A stretch of 64,000 nt of DNA from Gordius sp. MW1 (GCA_964036665.1 OZ038532.1:8928001-8992000), one strand, 5' to 3'. Positions 35,201-50,200 are shown, counted from the first letter of the stretch. Notes: generated from the letters alone by a model not told the origin. Numbers and translations: made by a program.

Positions 35201-38200
35201 TTAAGAGCTAACCAAGAGAGATGTGACAATAACGGATCAAACGTCATCATCCATAAAGATCAGTCTTTGGGGTATGATTAATGTTAGCGTTAGATTAGAT
35301 TCCTTAAGTTCCTAAAATTAAGCAGGGTAATCAAGAATCCAAGGCGTTTAAATGTACTAAGCTAGTTAATTAATTGTTCTATAAATAGCGTAATTACTAA
35401 GTTAGATTGCAATTATAAATTAATACTAGGTTTATACTCAACTACCTTCGTTTATTTTACAATATATAAAGTTGTAACAAATAAATATTCTCGATACCGT
35501 AAAACATAACCAATTTCTTAAATAAATATAACTCGCGCTTTTAGAAACATTCCCATGTTGTGTGCTTTTTTGCTAATTTTGATATGTATAGATAAATTTA
35601 CCGATTAGTACCTCAGAGCCTCATTGGTTGAATATAAGATACTAAACTAAAAAGACTGCATAAAATTTGAGAGGACTCTTATTATTTATCAAAGATCTTA
35701 AATATGATAGATAAACAAATAAACATACCAACATTGTCAATATGCAAGGCGACGTGCAAAGCATTGTTAAAATTAATTTAAAATACTTAAATCTAAAATT
35801 TGCCTCTAATTTAATAAGCACGTTATAGTTATAAATTAAAAAAATAACGCACCTCGAAAATAAAACGTAGAAAAATGAGTTATGTTTGTTTAAGACTCTG
35901 TCCAAATTTGTGGTTCTAAATAGGTGTTCTTTTTCAGCAATGCTTAAGATTAATAGCTTTTGCTCACTTTCACTTGAATATCGTTTTATATTTAATTTTC
36001 TTATAATCTCCTCGTCTTTAGGGTATTTTCGCTTTTCTCATATTAACAACCTTTGACACCCATTAGTTAAAAAAACCTAAGTATGACCTTTTCCCCTAAA
36101 AAAGAATTAGTAATAAATAATTCATTTGGTTAACATCGATAATTACTGTATGCTCTCCCCTACAAAGGCCTATACCTCTACTTAAATGGTTCCCCGTGCC
36201 GCTACAAAGGCTGGCTCTACTAATGTGAGTTCGAATCCCGGAGAGGGCAATTTTTGTTAATTAAATCGAAAATTTGTATTAATAATTAACTAATTATTTT
36301 ACATTTAATACCCCCCGCCTATAGGCATTCTCACCCCTTCCCACCTTTCTCGCCCATAAATTGCATAGCAAATATGATACATTTATACGGAGTGTAGATG
36401 AGTTCCCCCTTCTCTTCCCTCCTCCCCTTCCCCCTTCCCCCTTCCCACGAGGGCCGAAGGCCCGAGTTTATGTTTATTATATAATAATTTAACGTAGCAA
36501 TTAAAACCCGACCCCGCCCGAAAGCGAGGGATATAGAGATGAGGGGTGGGCCACCTCTTATGCATTAATTTAAAAAATAACACAGCGAGGGAGATAGAGA
36601 TGAGGGGTGGGGCACCTCTTTCTCATGCATTAATTGAAAAAATCGATAACCTAATATACCCAATGCAAATAGATAGGGAGGGTAACGGACAACGGACGGA
36701 CAACCAAAAACGAGCCCATAAATTGCATAGCAATTAAAATTAATAAATATAGGCAAACTGGAGTTAGAAGAATAGGTAGTAGAGGTGGTATCGCCATTTC
36801 TGTCGGGTATAGCCGAGTTACTGAACCTGGGCATGATGGAGGATAGCAGGTTTCTCATGGTACCAGCCATTTGGGTAGACCAAGAGGCGCTGCTGTGAGA
36901 AGGCGAGGCAGAGGACAGCACAGAGGCTGAGGCAGCTGTCGAAGTTTGTGAGTGCGGGGTAAGATTGGCTGAGGCAGGGGGTAATGGGAAGGCCATTGAT
37001 ATGTTGATCGAACCTGAGTCACGACACGAACGACAAAATTTAAGGAATGACTTGGGAAAAAGGCACATTAAAATATTTGAAAAACTAACTTTAGCGTTAA
37101 GGGGGAAAATGATTAGAATTCGACACTAAAGTAGTATAGGCAGACCCGACGCCAAATTCTAGAGTCTTTGAGTATGACTGAAAAATAATTGCTCATTCTA
37201 TAGTTAAAAAGCAGTCGTTATATAAATTATGGTTTAAAAACTAAATCCCAAAACCATCTCACAAGTTATGCATAGTCTCCAATAAATGACATATAATCTA
37301 ACCCAGCTCAGTCACATAGTATCATACATAACAAAAGTCAAAGAAAGTAGCTAGGGGAAGTCATGAAGTAGCATTTGCCCCAGCTTCCAACTAGTGTTGT
37401 AAAAACGGCTGAGTTTTGTTTGGTCGGCCTTTGGTTTTGGTCGACTACAGATCAACAAACCAAAGATTTTTTGGTCTGTTTCGTGGCTGAAATAGACCAA
37501 AGGCTTGACCAAATGTTTTTTGTTCTGTTTATGTTTAGTCCACGAAAATCAAAAGTCGACCAAACAAAACCCAGCCGTTTTTATAACACTACTTCCAATC
37601 CAACTACCAAAATTGTTCCCACATTAAATTTTACTAAAAATGATAAAAATCACGATTCAACCCCTCCCCCCCCCCTACATCATTACTAGTGTTGCGAAAG
37701 ATGCTGGGTTTTGTTTGGTCGAACTTTGATTTTAGTCGACTAAACATAAACAGAACAAAGGTATTTTGGTCCATTTTCCATAGATAAGCAGACCGAAGGT
37801 CTTTTAGTCATACTTTGGTCCGTTTAGGTTTAGTCGACTTAAATCAAAGGTCGACCAAACAAAACCCACCCGTTTTTAAATCGCTAATCATTACAAACCT
37901 TTTAGACCTCTCCCGCACGGCCATAAAGGTAAAAGATGAACCTAGATATAATAATTAACCTACCATCGTCCCCGACGTAAGAAGACATGGTGGGTGCTGA
38001 GCTCGTTGTGGGCAAGCTATTGGGGGCCCCACCACTGCCTATTTGATTTGGGGTCAAGGTAGCTCCTAAAGCGGCGTTTAGCAGAGGATTAGCTTGGGGA
38101 CCTTGGTCCGGAGTGGAAGAAGGAGCGTGTTGGTCTGGTTGTTGATGCTCTACGCGAAATTCAACGTGGGCAGCGAGGTTCTCGCCATTAGCTATGTCCT

Positions 38201-41200
38201 GCCCTCCTACCAAGCTTGCTAGGCTAGAGGTCATGCTAGAAGCCATGTCAGAGGTGAAGGTGTCCATGCTAGTCGTTATCGGGACCGGGCTCGAGCCCAT
38301 GTCCATTTGCCGACTCTCCACGATGACCGTCATGGTACGGGGCGGCCTCGAGTCTAAGGCTGGTGTGGGGGGCTCTAGGGCAGAAGCCTGGATTTATTAA
38401 ATGGGACCATTAGCGTAAAATCAAAGTATATGTTTTATTTTATTCACGAAATCCATACAACAGTACCATGAAAAATTCCATCGAAAGAATAACAGCGGGT
38501 TAGAAATAGTTTTCGATAAATTACATGGAGCTAAATTTTGTTCGAAAATAAACTTGGCTAAAGCGTACTTACAACATAAGCGAAAGATTGTCACGGCTTT
38601 TAGCGATTGATACTGATGCTGGAGTGTTTATATGCGAAAGATTAGTTTATTTTTTCGATGGAGTTTTTTGAGGTAGCGTTATATGGATTTTATTAATGAA
38701 ATAAAACGTTTTGCTATTCAAAACTACTCTCATTCAATTAATTATCCAGGCTTCGACCCTAGAGCTCAAAAACTTTGTTATCCACGATTAACTTCTATAT
38801 TGCAAAGATATCGCGTGCTCTTACAAAATAGACTCCGAGCATAAAAAACTTGCCACGAAACCCAGTACAGTATAATGAAAGGGGGGAATATGTTACATAT
38901 ACGGAGCTAGGATCCATCTGATGGGTGGTGTGTGGGGCATCAGAGGCGATTCCTTGATCGTTTACGTTTGGATTGGGATGCGTTAGATTGTGAACAGGCA
39001 TAGCTACATTGAAAGGCTGGTGTGCCGAGGGTATCATTAAAAATAAAATGTAAAATTATGCATCTCATATAGGTCGGGTTGGTTCAGAAAATCAAAGTTT
39101 AAATCACCATTTACAATGAGAACGCGAATAAAACAAACAAAATGTTACAAAAGGTAATAAACTTTTACTAATATATAAAACACAACACTTTTTTTTAATT
39201 ATTTCAAGAAATTAAGGATTTACAAGATACGTTATGTAAATAACTTCTACATTAATTTATGGGGTACACTCTTAACAAGTTATGGCGGAAAAACCTGCAG
39301 GCACGAAAATAAAAATGAATTTTGGCCGAGGTGAGACAAAGTAGAAGTAAGCAACGGTAATTACTAATTAGCAGGGAATTATTTAGCCAGTTTCGCAATT
39401 ATCCCTTACAAAGCAACAACCAAGACAGATTGCCCAAAGAAACTTGTAAACGAAAAAAGCAGCAAAAATAAGTAGTAATTAAGGAGGATTTTGGCCTCGT
39501 GCCGGGGTCAGAAAAAGTAGAAGGGAATTATGGTAGCGATATTACCATGGAAACTTCAACTGGAACATAGGCTTGGTGCAGAACTGCTGCGCGCAGGTAC
39601 CTAGGGTTCGTTTCGTTGAAATCGACCACAATGTCACTCATGGCGTGTTGGGCATGGCTCAGGTAGTGAATTACTGTGGAGATAGTGTTAAATTCGGTTT
39701 GTGCGCGGGCTCCCTTGTCACCCTAATATTGATCCCCCAAACCAAGCAAGTAATTTAAGGTAAAAAATGGTAGCATTAGGTGCGAAAGCAAAAAAAAAGT
39801 TTCACAAATAATTTTCGATACAACCCGAAATGCATTTGAAATTGACGTCGTGCCAAATTTTAGTCGTTATTGACACTACTACTACTACACATCGAAAACT
39901 GAATCTAGATTTAATCTCTAAAAAATTCACGGGTTCCCCCTCAAGAAACGTAACAGATATTGAGGGATGCGTTGTGAATTAATTTTTATGTATCATGATG
40001 AGGCTAAAAAAATTGCCCGCTCAATAACGCTCTGCGTCAAAACATTTTGCCGTGGAGTTAGACACGTTTAAATTAATTCTGATACTCAACTAAACCTATG
40101 CATTCCCGGTCTAAAAATTTAGGGAAAAATTTATTTCAAGCTAAGTGAGCCAGGTGCACATTTTGTGTCTAAAAAACTCAAATCCATCCTATGGTTCACA
40201 TATTTTACCATTATAAAATTTTCTAATCTTATTTAATTCATACAATAGTAGTTTTGCCTCCAAACAAATTATCAAATTTTGTGTGTGGGTCGGTCATAAT
40301 AAAAAAAGTCGGGATTAGTTCAAAGATTTTAGTAATTGCAGAACTATTCCTTATTGCCCATAGAAATTTTACAAAATGTAAAAACCTGGTCAGTAAAGTT
40401 TTCCGTTATACGCAAGTTTTGGGCCGTTGAATCGAGGTAGGGCAAAAGGTCCCTCATTACCCCCGTGTACTGTTCAATCAAGTCAGCCATATCTGCCGTT
40501 TTGGGTCGAGCCCTATTAAAAATGTAAAAATATTAAGCTCAATAAACATTATGATTTTAGGGAAATTATCAATAACATAATTGCAAACATTAAAATCTTC
40601 CTAACCTATGCGTTAATTAAGTTGGGTGGGATTTAGATATAAATCACTTAACAATAACATTCTGAGCATTTGTTTAACATTTGTTTTAACTTAATGTAGA
40701 TGATATATAACGTAAAAGCTTAAAATAATTTTAAAACAAGCTCCCTATTAAATCAGACAAATAAACGATTGCATCATCGACCCTTTATATGTCATCAATC
40801 CTTTACAGGAAAAGAACACATTGTATCTTTGCTCATGAGCGTAGCCAGCATTGGGATTAGCGAGGGGCAAAATTTAGGGAGAGTAAATTGATTATTTTTT
40901 TGAAATTTTAGCCATAATTGTAATAAATTTCTACAATTTTTTGGATTTAAAGGGGGCAGCCGCCCCTCCCTGCCCCCCTCCTTGGCTACGCCCACGTCTT
41001 TGCTTAATATAGACCAAACTATTTTGGAAAATTTGGTATAGACCTAAATTTAGGCCAGTTACGATAATCTCAAATATAATAGGGAATTACGTGGTGATAG
41101 GGGTAGGGCCTGATTCCGAAACCGTAGAATTATTTGCTTCGTGCTGTGAACTCTTCTCTTTAGAATTTTCGTCCAGCGGGTTAGAGGTTACATTTTCCAA

Positions 41201-44200
41201 GTTAGCATCTCCCTCGGTAGAAGTGGTTAAAACGACTTCTTCAGTGCTATGTATTTGCTGAGAAGTGGATGGCTTGTCAGAATCTAAATCCTCCTGCAAA
41301 GGCAATATATACGAAACATTTTGGATTAGCTTTATCATAATTGTACGTTTATAAAAACAGTAGAAAAATCATTTCTTAAAATCCTGCAGTAAAAGTTTTT
41401 TTTTAAAGATAAAATTTGTTTATTGATATATATTTAAACAAAATATTGAATGGTACAAATATATAATAATGATATTAAAAAAAAACATTATATGAGTAAT
41501 ATGTTTTCATCCTCCTCTTTTAGAATAGGCCAGGAATCCAAAAAAGATTTGAAATTAAATTTTGCAATTAAGATGGCTATTGCTTGTTTTAATAAAAATG
41601 CGGGGGGATATTTGGAGGGAGGGGATCGCCTGCCTATATCTTTGAATAAAGCCAACGCCATTTTTCCATAGGATCCTGAACAGGAGAAAATTATTGGGAT
41701 AAAAATACTAGAGTCCAAAAGGGCCTTGTATTTTTGAAGCTTGCGTTCTTCGGCGAGGGCCATGGGGTCATAATTAAGATTAGAGGGGGCAAAGAGGTCT
41801 ATGCATGTAAAATCCCACTTTAAAAGGAGACCATTTTCCCATGGGACTAGCGATGAACCGTCAGGACGCATTCGACCTTCAAGGGCAGGATCTGAAGGTT
41901 CAAGTATGGATGGAATTTGGGCCTTTCTAAGGGCTGACTGGATAATAGAATTAATTTTAGAGTGTCGCAAGTGTCTAATTTATTAAGTCTGCAGTGTAAC
42001 GGGTGGCGTGCTTCTTCATCTACAGGCAGGTTGCAATTTTTACAGGCATATGCCTTTGTGTGTTTTATTCCAAGGCGTAGTGCTACATTGTAGGATAGCT
42101 CGCAATCCTCTAACATCATATTGGAAAACCTGCTAGGAAAAGCCTCTAGCCATTCATGTCCAGATTTATCAAACACCAAAGATCTAAGGTTGTAATGTTG
42201 TTTGGTATCGCAGCTCGAAAGGAGATAAGCAACGGAGCGCGAAACCAAACATGCATCCCAATCCTTTTGATTTAGTGTTTGTGGTGGTGAGCTTTCTGGT
42301 AGAACATTTAAATTCCAAAGGGATAGGGCCTGTATAAATGTTTCATCAAGGGGGTATGAGATTAGTTTGGCGACGATGGATTTTGAGGAGGTTAAGTGGG
42401 ATGATATAAATGAGGCCAAGGATAAGGAGCTTGGTGAACGAATTTTCAGACCCCCAGATTTTGTTGGTAATGTGGCTTGTAGCCAGGTGTTAGTATCGAA
42501 TGATAAGTTCAGGGTGGATTCGATGACAGATTTTATGTGGGTTTCGAAATTATGTAAAATATGTGTATGCAAAAATGCGCTTGTTGATCGGAAGCAAAAT
42601 AATTTTTTGGCTATATTAAAGTAGTTTTTCAATATGTAAAATGCGTGATGGGCGGGCATAAGCTTAAAAATTTTACATTTTAAATTTTTAAGGTTATTGT
42701 CGAGATAACTTCTTAAGCATTCAGGACCGCCTATTGGAGAACCTAGTAAAAATACCTCGTCCTTCTCGAGGCGTAGAAAGGATGCAAAGGATGGGTGGAT
42801 GTCAGTTGTGCTGTCAGAATAAATTTCGCATTTGGTCGCGTTTAATGATAGGTTAAGTTTTATGTAGTATTCATTAATGATGTTAAGAGCTTTGATTAGC
42901 TTTTCCATGGTGCCTGATAAGGTGGCATCGTCGAGATACCATACGTTTAACCTCAAATTGCATTTGTCGTTGATTTCATCTCTTAATGGTTTGATGGCCA
43001 TACAAAATAAGGGGGGGCCAAGGGGGTCCCCCTGTTCTGTTGAATGCCCTCAGCCGAATCAATGAAAAATTGTCCAAATTTTAAAATAGACGGGGTGCCA
43101 TAACTTAAAAGAATATAGTTGGCATATTGGGGAAAAGCGTAGATGAAAGTGTTAATAAAGGAATTTCTATTTAGGTTGTTAAAGGCATTTTGAAAGTCTA
43201 ATTTTATAAAAGACTCGCTAGGCGGTAAATTTTCAAGGGTCAATCTAGCAGCATGCGTAGCTATTTCACATCCCCCTTTAACACCGAATCCTAGCTGATG
43301 AGGCATTAGAGATGGGGATAAATTATGCTTGATTGATTTGCATATAACTTTAGATATAATTCTCCGGAAGACTCCGCCGATGGCGATCGGTCTTAGAGTT
43401 TTGTTCTGTTTTTGAATAGCAAGTAACTTGGCCCCGAAAATTATTGGTCGTACTTCTTGAGGAATGTTGCCATTAATAATTAAATTGCAAAATTTAGTTA
43501 GTGCAACGAGCAGAATTGAAGAATTGATTTTTCAATTTTAATAAGATCTTGAAGATAAATTGGTTTGATAAAATCCAAACCTGCAGCAGAGTCAATTGGA
43601 AAGGAATGGATAGCTTCACTAATTTCTGAGGATTCTAGGGTTAAGTTGGATGGCACAAGGGGGAAGCAATACTGAGACAAATGTTTTGGGTGTTTGGCAA
43701 GGAGGTGTTCATATGATTCCTGACTAGGGGTTACAATTGGATTGTTCTCCTCTAAAAGTCTCATGGCTCCTTTTAAATTAAAAGAGTGAATTTTCCTGGA
43801 TATCCTAGTTGCTGTTTGTTTTGGAGTTGATGATATTAATTTTCGTTCATCAGGTGTATAATCTGCAAGTGTATTATTAATGTCAAAATTCAAAATTTCA
43901 TTTTTAATTTTTTGTGATAGGTTTGTTTCTTTAGATTTGGGTGGGGCCAAAATGTGAGAAGAGAATTTGATTAATTTTTCCCATGCAACAATGTTGTGTG
44001 GGTCACTTATGATAGTATTTAGCAAGTTTATTAAAAATTGTTGCAAACTAGGTCGTGCTCCTCTTGGAATTCTTGAAATTGTGGGGGTGAAGCCATGTGC
44101 CAAAAGGACTTTACTCCATGTTGAATCAGGAGCCTCATCACTGTAATAAACATTATTAGGGGTAGCTGAGAATGTACTAGAGTTAGGTATAATGTCAATA

Positions 44201-47200
44201 TTATTATTAGATTCAATTTCTAGTGCTGTAGGAGGACATATTATATTTGGGGGGGGGGGCCAGCTTACCAGATGAAGGGCATTTAGCCAATAATGGGCCA
44301 TGGGGGACAAAACAATTTTTTTGTTTAAACAAATGTTTCTCTTACATGTGGGGCATAGAGATTTAAGTGCTACCATGGGTGTAAGGTGACAAATAAAGAT
44401 TAATAAGAATTTCAAACGTGCAAGGTTGAAATTCACAGGGTATGTGTTATATTGTTATTATGCCTTTATGTAATAACATAAGTCTGCTTATTCTCAGATT
44501 TAAGTGGTATACAGCAAAAGTAGGTTGTTATGCAATATAAATTTAACCCTTTAAAGTGAGATCAGGGAGTACATAAATGAGCACAGTAAAATTTTATAAA
44601 TGAAAGATAATATGAAACATAAAAATTGTATATTTCTTAAATTTTGATAATCTTTAAAAAGATTAAACCATTTATCCAGGGAAGATCAGGGTTTATTGGT
44701 ATGAATATATAATTTGCCTGAATAGCAGATGTTTTCTACTATAATAGTCTTGCTAAGGAATAAGGATTAAGAAATAAATGTGAAAATCGATTGGGAAATA
44801 TTGAAAAGTTATTTAAATTCTTTTAAATTAATGCAAAAATAAAGTAATTTTAGTTGTACAATGGCTAAATTGTGCAGAGCCTTTTAAGTATACATAATTT
44901 AGTTTATATTATCAACATCATTTGATGAAAAATAAACTTTGTATTGGTTATATAGGATTGAATAAATCTTGAAGTTTTTTGAAGCTGGTTATATATGTTG
45001 AAATTAATGGAAATATGTATTGATGTGTAAATCTTCATGTTTAAAATGTAGTATGTCTTAACGCGGAATCAGTGGGGAACTTTTTAAAATAAGCTCACCA
45101 CTAAAAAAGGCATGTAAAGCAGTAGGGCGCAAAACACCATGTTTTTTTACCTCATAATCTCTACTCAGCCAGCTATTAATACTATAAATATAATTTAAAC
45201 GAGTGGGCTCCATAAAAAATTGATCTTTTGCCGAATTTCTTTTTAATAACCTTGTAAACAAAAAACTTTATAGACAGGATGGCGTACCTTGCAAAACTCT
45301 CGTTCTAAACATAAAGCAATTAACCCAATTTTAACAAAGACTATTTCCCCTTAGCAACTCTGTAACATTTATAAGCAGCTAAAAAATGAGTAGATGCAAC
45401 TAGTTAACTAGCTAGCTTTTTACCCTTTAGGGGGGGGGGGGCGGGGGTTATGAGCCTGACTCTAATTTTACAGGTAAGAAGGGGGAAAACTGCGGCAAAA
45501 ATTTTCCCTATACCTATCGGTCGAAATTAATGGTCAACTACCCTTTTCCTAACTTCTGCAAATATAAACTTTTCCCTATACATATCAATGTCTCAGCCTT
45601 CGGCCCACATCTTAGGCCAAAAATTGTATAAAAAATGTTGCCAACGATAATATGTGATAAAACGGCTATGTTATGGCATATAAAATTATTGGGTGTACAG
45701 TAAATTTATTCCAGTGTCGTAAAAAAGGAATTAATCCGTTCCCTTTGTGAATTTTGTGTTTTGCTGTGCTGAATTATACAACGAGTAAAATAAAAAAGAA
45801 CGCTTTTTTAACTACCAGGTGTGGCCTTAATCCTCAAAAACTTCTGCTAACAACTAAAACAATATCAAAGACATCCTGGTGGTTAATTTTTTGAGCTGCA
45901 ATGTCCGGAACACGGTTACAATATTTTATAGCTTTCTAAAACTGAGAATCTCTTAAGGGCCTAACAATTTATTAAAATGAATCAATTCATTGCGTTTTTT
46001 ATTGGGTTCATGACCAATTTCTATCCAATGTTTTAATTTGCTCGTCTATTCCATTGCACAGCACAATGGTCTATCCATTTTGTTTATATATTCCTGCAGG
46101 TTCATAAGTTCCAAACAGCTGAGAGAGAAAATACTTATAAGCCTTACGCGTTAAAATTTTTTTTGCAAACCATGGAACATTGCCTTCGAAACCAAATTTA
46201 GCTCGTCTTCATAAAATTACACATACAATGGGGCTTAATCTTAAGAAAAATCAGGCATAGAAATTTACTAACATTCATTGGATAACTGATAATATTTGTT
46301 TAATTAATAAAAGCACTTAGCATCTTTTAAACAGATTCTCGAACATAACCCTTTTCCCACCGTAATAAAACATTAAGTTAGCTTATCAATATAAAATAGT
46401 ATATACCATACCTATTTGATTAAGGCTATTATTTGTAACGTGTTTAACAAGTTAAATTTTAATTGCAAGTTATTGTTAACCTTATTGCGGGTTTAAAAAA
46501 AACAAGGAGGAAAAGTAGTAAATTTAAATAAAAAAAAGTATACAAGCTAAAATTGGAAATCAATTATTATGACTAATTTTTAGATTATTCATTCAATTTG
46601 AGTCATCAAGTTTCTCATAAATGGACAGAGGGAGCAAAAATTTAAGCTTAATTTACTTGTGAGAATAAACAAATTCTATAATTCCAATAGGTTTAAGAAT
46701 GAATACACTTATTTAATTAATTTTAATTAGCCATCTCAAAAACAAATTATTATAAACTGAATAGTACAATCAACATTTTATATCAAATAAAATTATTTGA
46801 GTTGCAAAATATTTTCATGAAAACCCTTGGCCTGTATGTGTATAGTCACTTATTTAACATTGACCTCACCTAAGAAAAGTTGATATTGAAAAAAATGTGC
46901 GGTATGTTAAGTTTATTCAACTATTTAAAGTATGAGCCTCAATAATCTAATTGATGCCACAAATTTAAAGTACATTTGTTTTTGAATGATTCATTATAAC
47001 TCGGGCCTTCGGCCCTCGTGGGAAGGGGGAGAAGGGAAGGGGAGTAGGGGAAGGGAAGAGGGGAAGGGGGAACTCTTCTATACTCCGTATAAACGTAGCA
47101 TATTTGCTATGCAATTTATGGGCGAGAAAGGTGGGAAGAAGCGAGAATGTCTATAGGGGGTATTAGATGCAAAATAATTAGTTAATTAGTTATAGGCCCT

Positions 47201-50200
47201 TGTAGGGGAGGACATAGGGTAATTATCAATGTTAACCAATTCAAAAACGAAAAAAAATTTCGATTTATTTGGCCAATGGTCATTTTTTTATTGGTCAGTA
47301 GCCAGTGGACGGTCAAAAATTCATATTATCATTGGTATTAACATGAACAAATATTAATTTAATTTAAAAAAATTAAAAAAAAAAATTTGTCCCCTCCCAG
47401 ACTTGAACTCCACACCTCCAGTTCACAAGCCGGCGCTATAACCACTATACCACGCTGGCTTTAAAATAGTAGAAGTTATTATGTTATTTATATAGATAAT
47501 GATATAATAAAGTTGTGTTTTATGTTTAGAAAATCAATATATTTCGTCGGTCAGTCAGCGGACGGTCAAAAAGTCATATTATCAATGGTATTAACAAAAA
47601 CAAAATATTAATTTAATGTAAAAAAAAAAATTAAAAAAAAAAGTTTTTTTTAGTTTTAAAAAAGGGCTAAATTCTTAAACTACCAGCCCGATTCGCTCGA
47701 AACTTTACCCGTAGGTGCCCAGGGCGGCCGGGGGTAAAATAATTTTTTCAGATTCCTAAAATACCTTTTCATTTTAAAAATATCGGACATTTCCCTGCCA
47801 CACGTGCGGTGTAATATCTATGACACGTAGAAAAATTTTACTAATTATATAAACTTACGCGCGCCATCTAATAAAGTACAATTCGTGTTTGAGTTTAATA
47901 GTAGATTCAATTTAATTAGAAATAACGGGCTATGATTATACCTTTGAAGGAGGTTTCGAATTTTGTGTTAGTTTCTATCGATATATTTTATCGTAAATTA
48001 GAATCTAATACCTATATTATTTTTTTAAATATTAATTTTTAGGTTTTCTATAAAATCACAATCTAATTAAATGAAATATATTAACCCAATAAAAAAATAT
48101 ATAAGCATTTATAAGGTTAAAAATATATATTACATAGTTGGCTGGCTGTTAGACCATCTATAATAAATTTTTAGGTTATATATAAAATTTGGTTAATGGT
48201 CATTTTTTTTCATTGGTAAGCAGCCAGGACACGGTAAAAGTGGATTTAAATTCATAAGTCAAAAAAAAACGAAAAAAAAAAATTTTCGAATCACATTTTG
48301 GCCAATGGTCATTTTTTTCCATTGGTCAGCAGCCAGGACACGGTAAAAGTGGATATAAACTTATAATAGTCAAAAAAAACTAAAAAAAATTTTCGAATCA
48401 CATTTTGGCCAATGGTCATTTTTTTCCATTGGTCAGCAGCCAGGACACGGTAAAAGTGGATATAAATTCATAATAGTCAAAAAAAAAAATTCGAATTACA
48501 TTTTGGCCAATGGTCATTATTTCCCATTGGTCAGCAGCCAGGACACGGTAAAAGTGGATATAAATTCATAATAGTCAAAAAAAAACGAAAAAAAAATTTC
48601 GAATCACATTTTGGCCCATGGTGATTTTTTTCCATTGGTCAGCAGCCAACGGACGGCCAAAAAGTCATAATAGCAATGGTAGTAACAGGAACAATCATAA
48701 TAGTCAAAAAAAAACGAAAAAATAAACTCGGATTCACATTTTGGCCAATGGTCATTTTTTCATTGGTCAGCAGCCAGCGGACGGCCAAAAAGTCTTATTA
48801 TCAATGATAGTAACAAGAACAATCATAAGAGTCGAAAAAAACTCCGGGATTCTAATCCCAAAACTAGTTAAATTGCATAGCAATTACAAAAATTTAAATA
48901 TAGATATACTTATGCATTAATTTAACGTAGCAATTATAACCCGACCCCGCCCGAAAGCGAGGGAGATAGAGATGAGGGGTGGGGCACCTCTTGATAGAGA
49001 TGAGGGGTGGGGCAACTCTTTCTCATGCATTAATTTAAAAAAGCGATAACCTAATATACCCAATGCAAATAGATAGGGAGGGTAACGGACGACGGACCCA
49101 TAAATTGCATAGCAATTCATTATGAATAAATATCAATTAAAATTTGTTTCGCAAAAACTTTAGCCCAAATAATTTTTATCTATAACTTAACAGTTCTACA
49201 AACTATAGGCATCTACAATTATAAGACCTATAACATATGATATATATTTATTAAAGTAATTTTTAGAAAGAAAAAAGCGTATTAGTGCTAACTTCTTAAA
49301 TTTTAGTGTATTTAACCCTAAAGAAATTGTCTATAAAAACTACAAAAACCTCAAACTTTTGTAGCTAATCTTTTTTGTGGTAAAGTTGATGAAAAACTAA
49401 ATTAAATAAAGCATCCAAGGTTTACTTTAAATATGAACAAATTTTAATATTTAAAAAAATATCCAACTACCTAGCCTTCATTTAACCCAAACTCCACCGA
49501 CAAGCATTTTAAATTTTTAACCCAATTTGATCAAACCTAACGTCAAGTTATCTATTATATTGCCAGTGAAAGCCTCTAGAATGAAAAATAACAATTTAAG
49601 TACTAAAACCTATGTAAAGTTTAACATCGTAACTAATAAGAATTACTATATAAATCAAAGTTTAGCTAATTTGTTACCTCCATAGTACTTGGTTTGGTAT
49701 GAGAACTCTTCAATTTTTTCAATTCTTTCTTAGTTTCTTCAATCATCTTTTGGGCTATATCAAGTCTTTGTTTAGAATAACTAACATTTCCTCCATTAAA
49801 GGTAGCTGAAGAAGTGGGTGTGGTATTTGGCTATCAAAAATTTAATATCAATTATTTAGAAATCCTACAATAAATAATCTACAAAAATAATTGGGATGAC
49901 AAGCATTTATATAGGAGACTTATTTTTATGTTGTAATATCTATATAATAAAAACGTACTATACTGCCATTGGCTGAAGGTGTACCCTGATTATAATCAGT
50001 TTGTGTTAGATTTTGGGCAAATTGATGAAGAGCACTCTAAAAATGATAAAAAGAATTAATAGAATTTGAGCTTTCTTTAGCTATATATCAAAAGCAAACA
50101 ATATTAGATAATTTAAATGTTATATAACCTCAAATCTAGTCATATCAAAATTTCCATTATTTAATGGTATGTCTACAGTGCCAAGAAACACCCTAGGTTG

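Larger units (their letters stand above)
41488..44436 (-). mobile_element. Non-LTR retrotransposon, nearly complete coding region
   Basis: One long protein on the minus strand, the BAG6-sense strand, in the intron after exon 6. It is broken only by frameshifts at about 43500, 43000 and 41900. Order: N-terminal region with CPTCKRNIC (possible zinc motif), an SRIPRGARPSLQQF block, RT (QLGFGVKGGCEIATHAARLT, KLDFQNAFNNLNR, QQGDPLGPPLFC, WYLDDATLSG), thumb (LLGSPIGGPE, LPTKSGGLKIRSP), a C..C...H...C zinc motif near 42000-42055, and a C-terminal domain with RPDGSSLVPWENG...WDFTCID. The last resembles the restriction-like endonuclease of R2-type site-specific LINEs. One break lies in a run of seven G. 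A related fragment is at 1-363. Confidence 0.87.

Noticed and set aside
45058..45261. Candidate extra BAG6 exon in intron 6
   Set aside because: Its best acceptor and donor give phases 2 to 0, whereas exons 6 and 7 join in phase 0, and no BAG6 similarity is seen.
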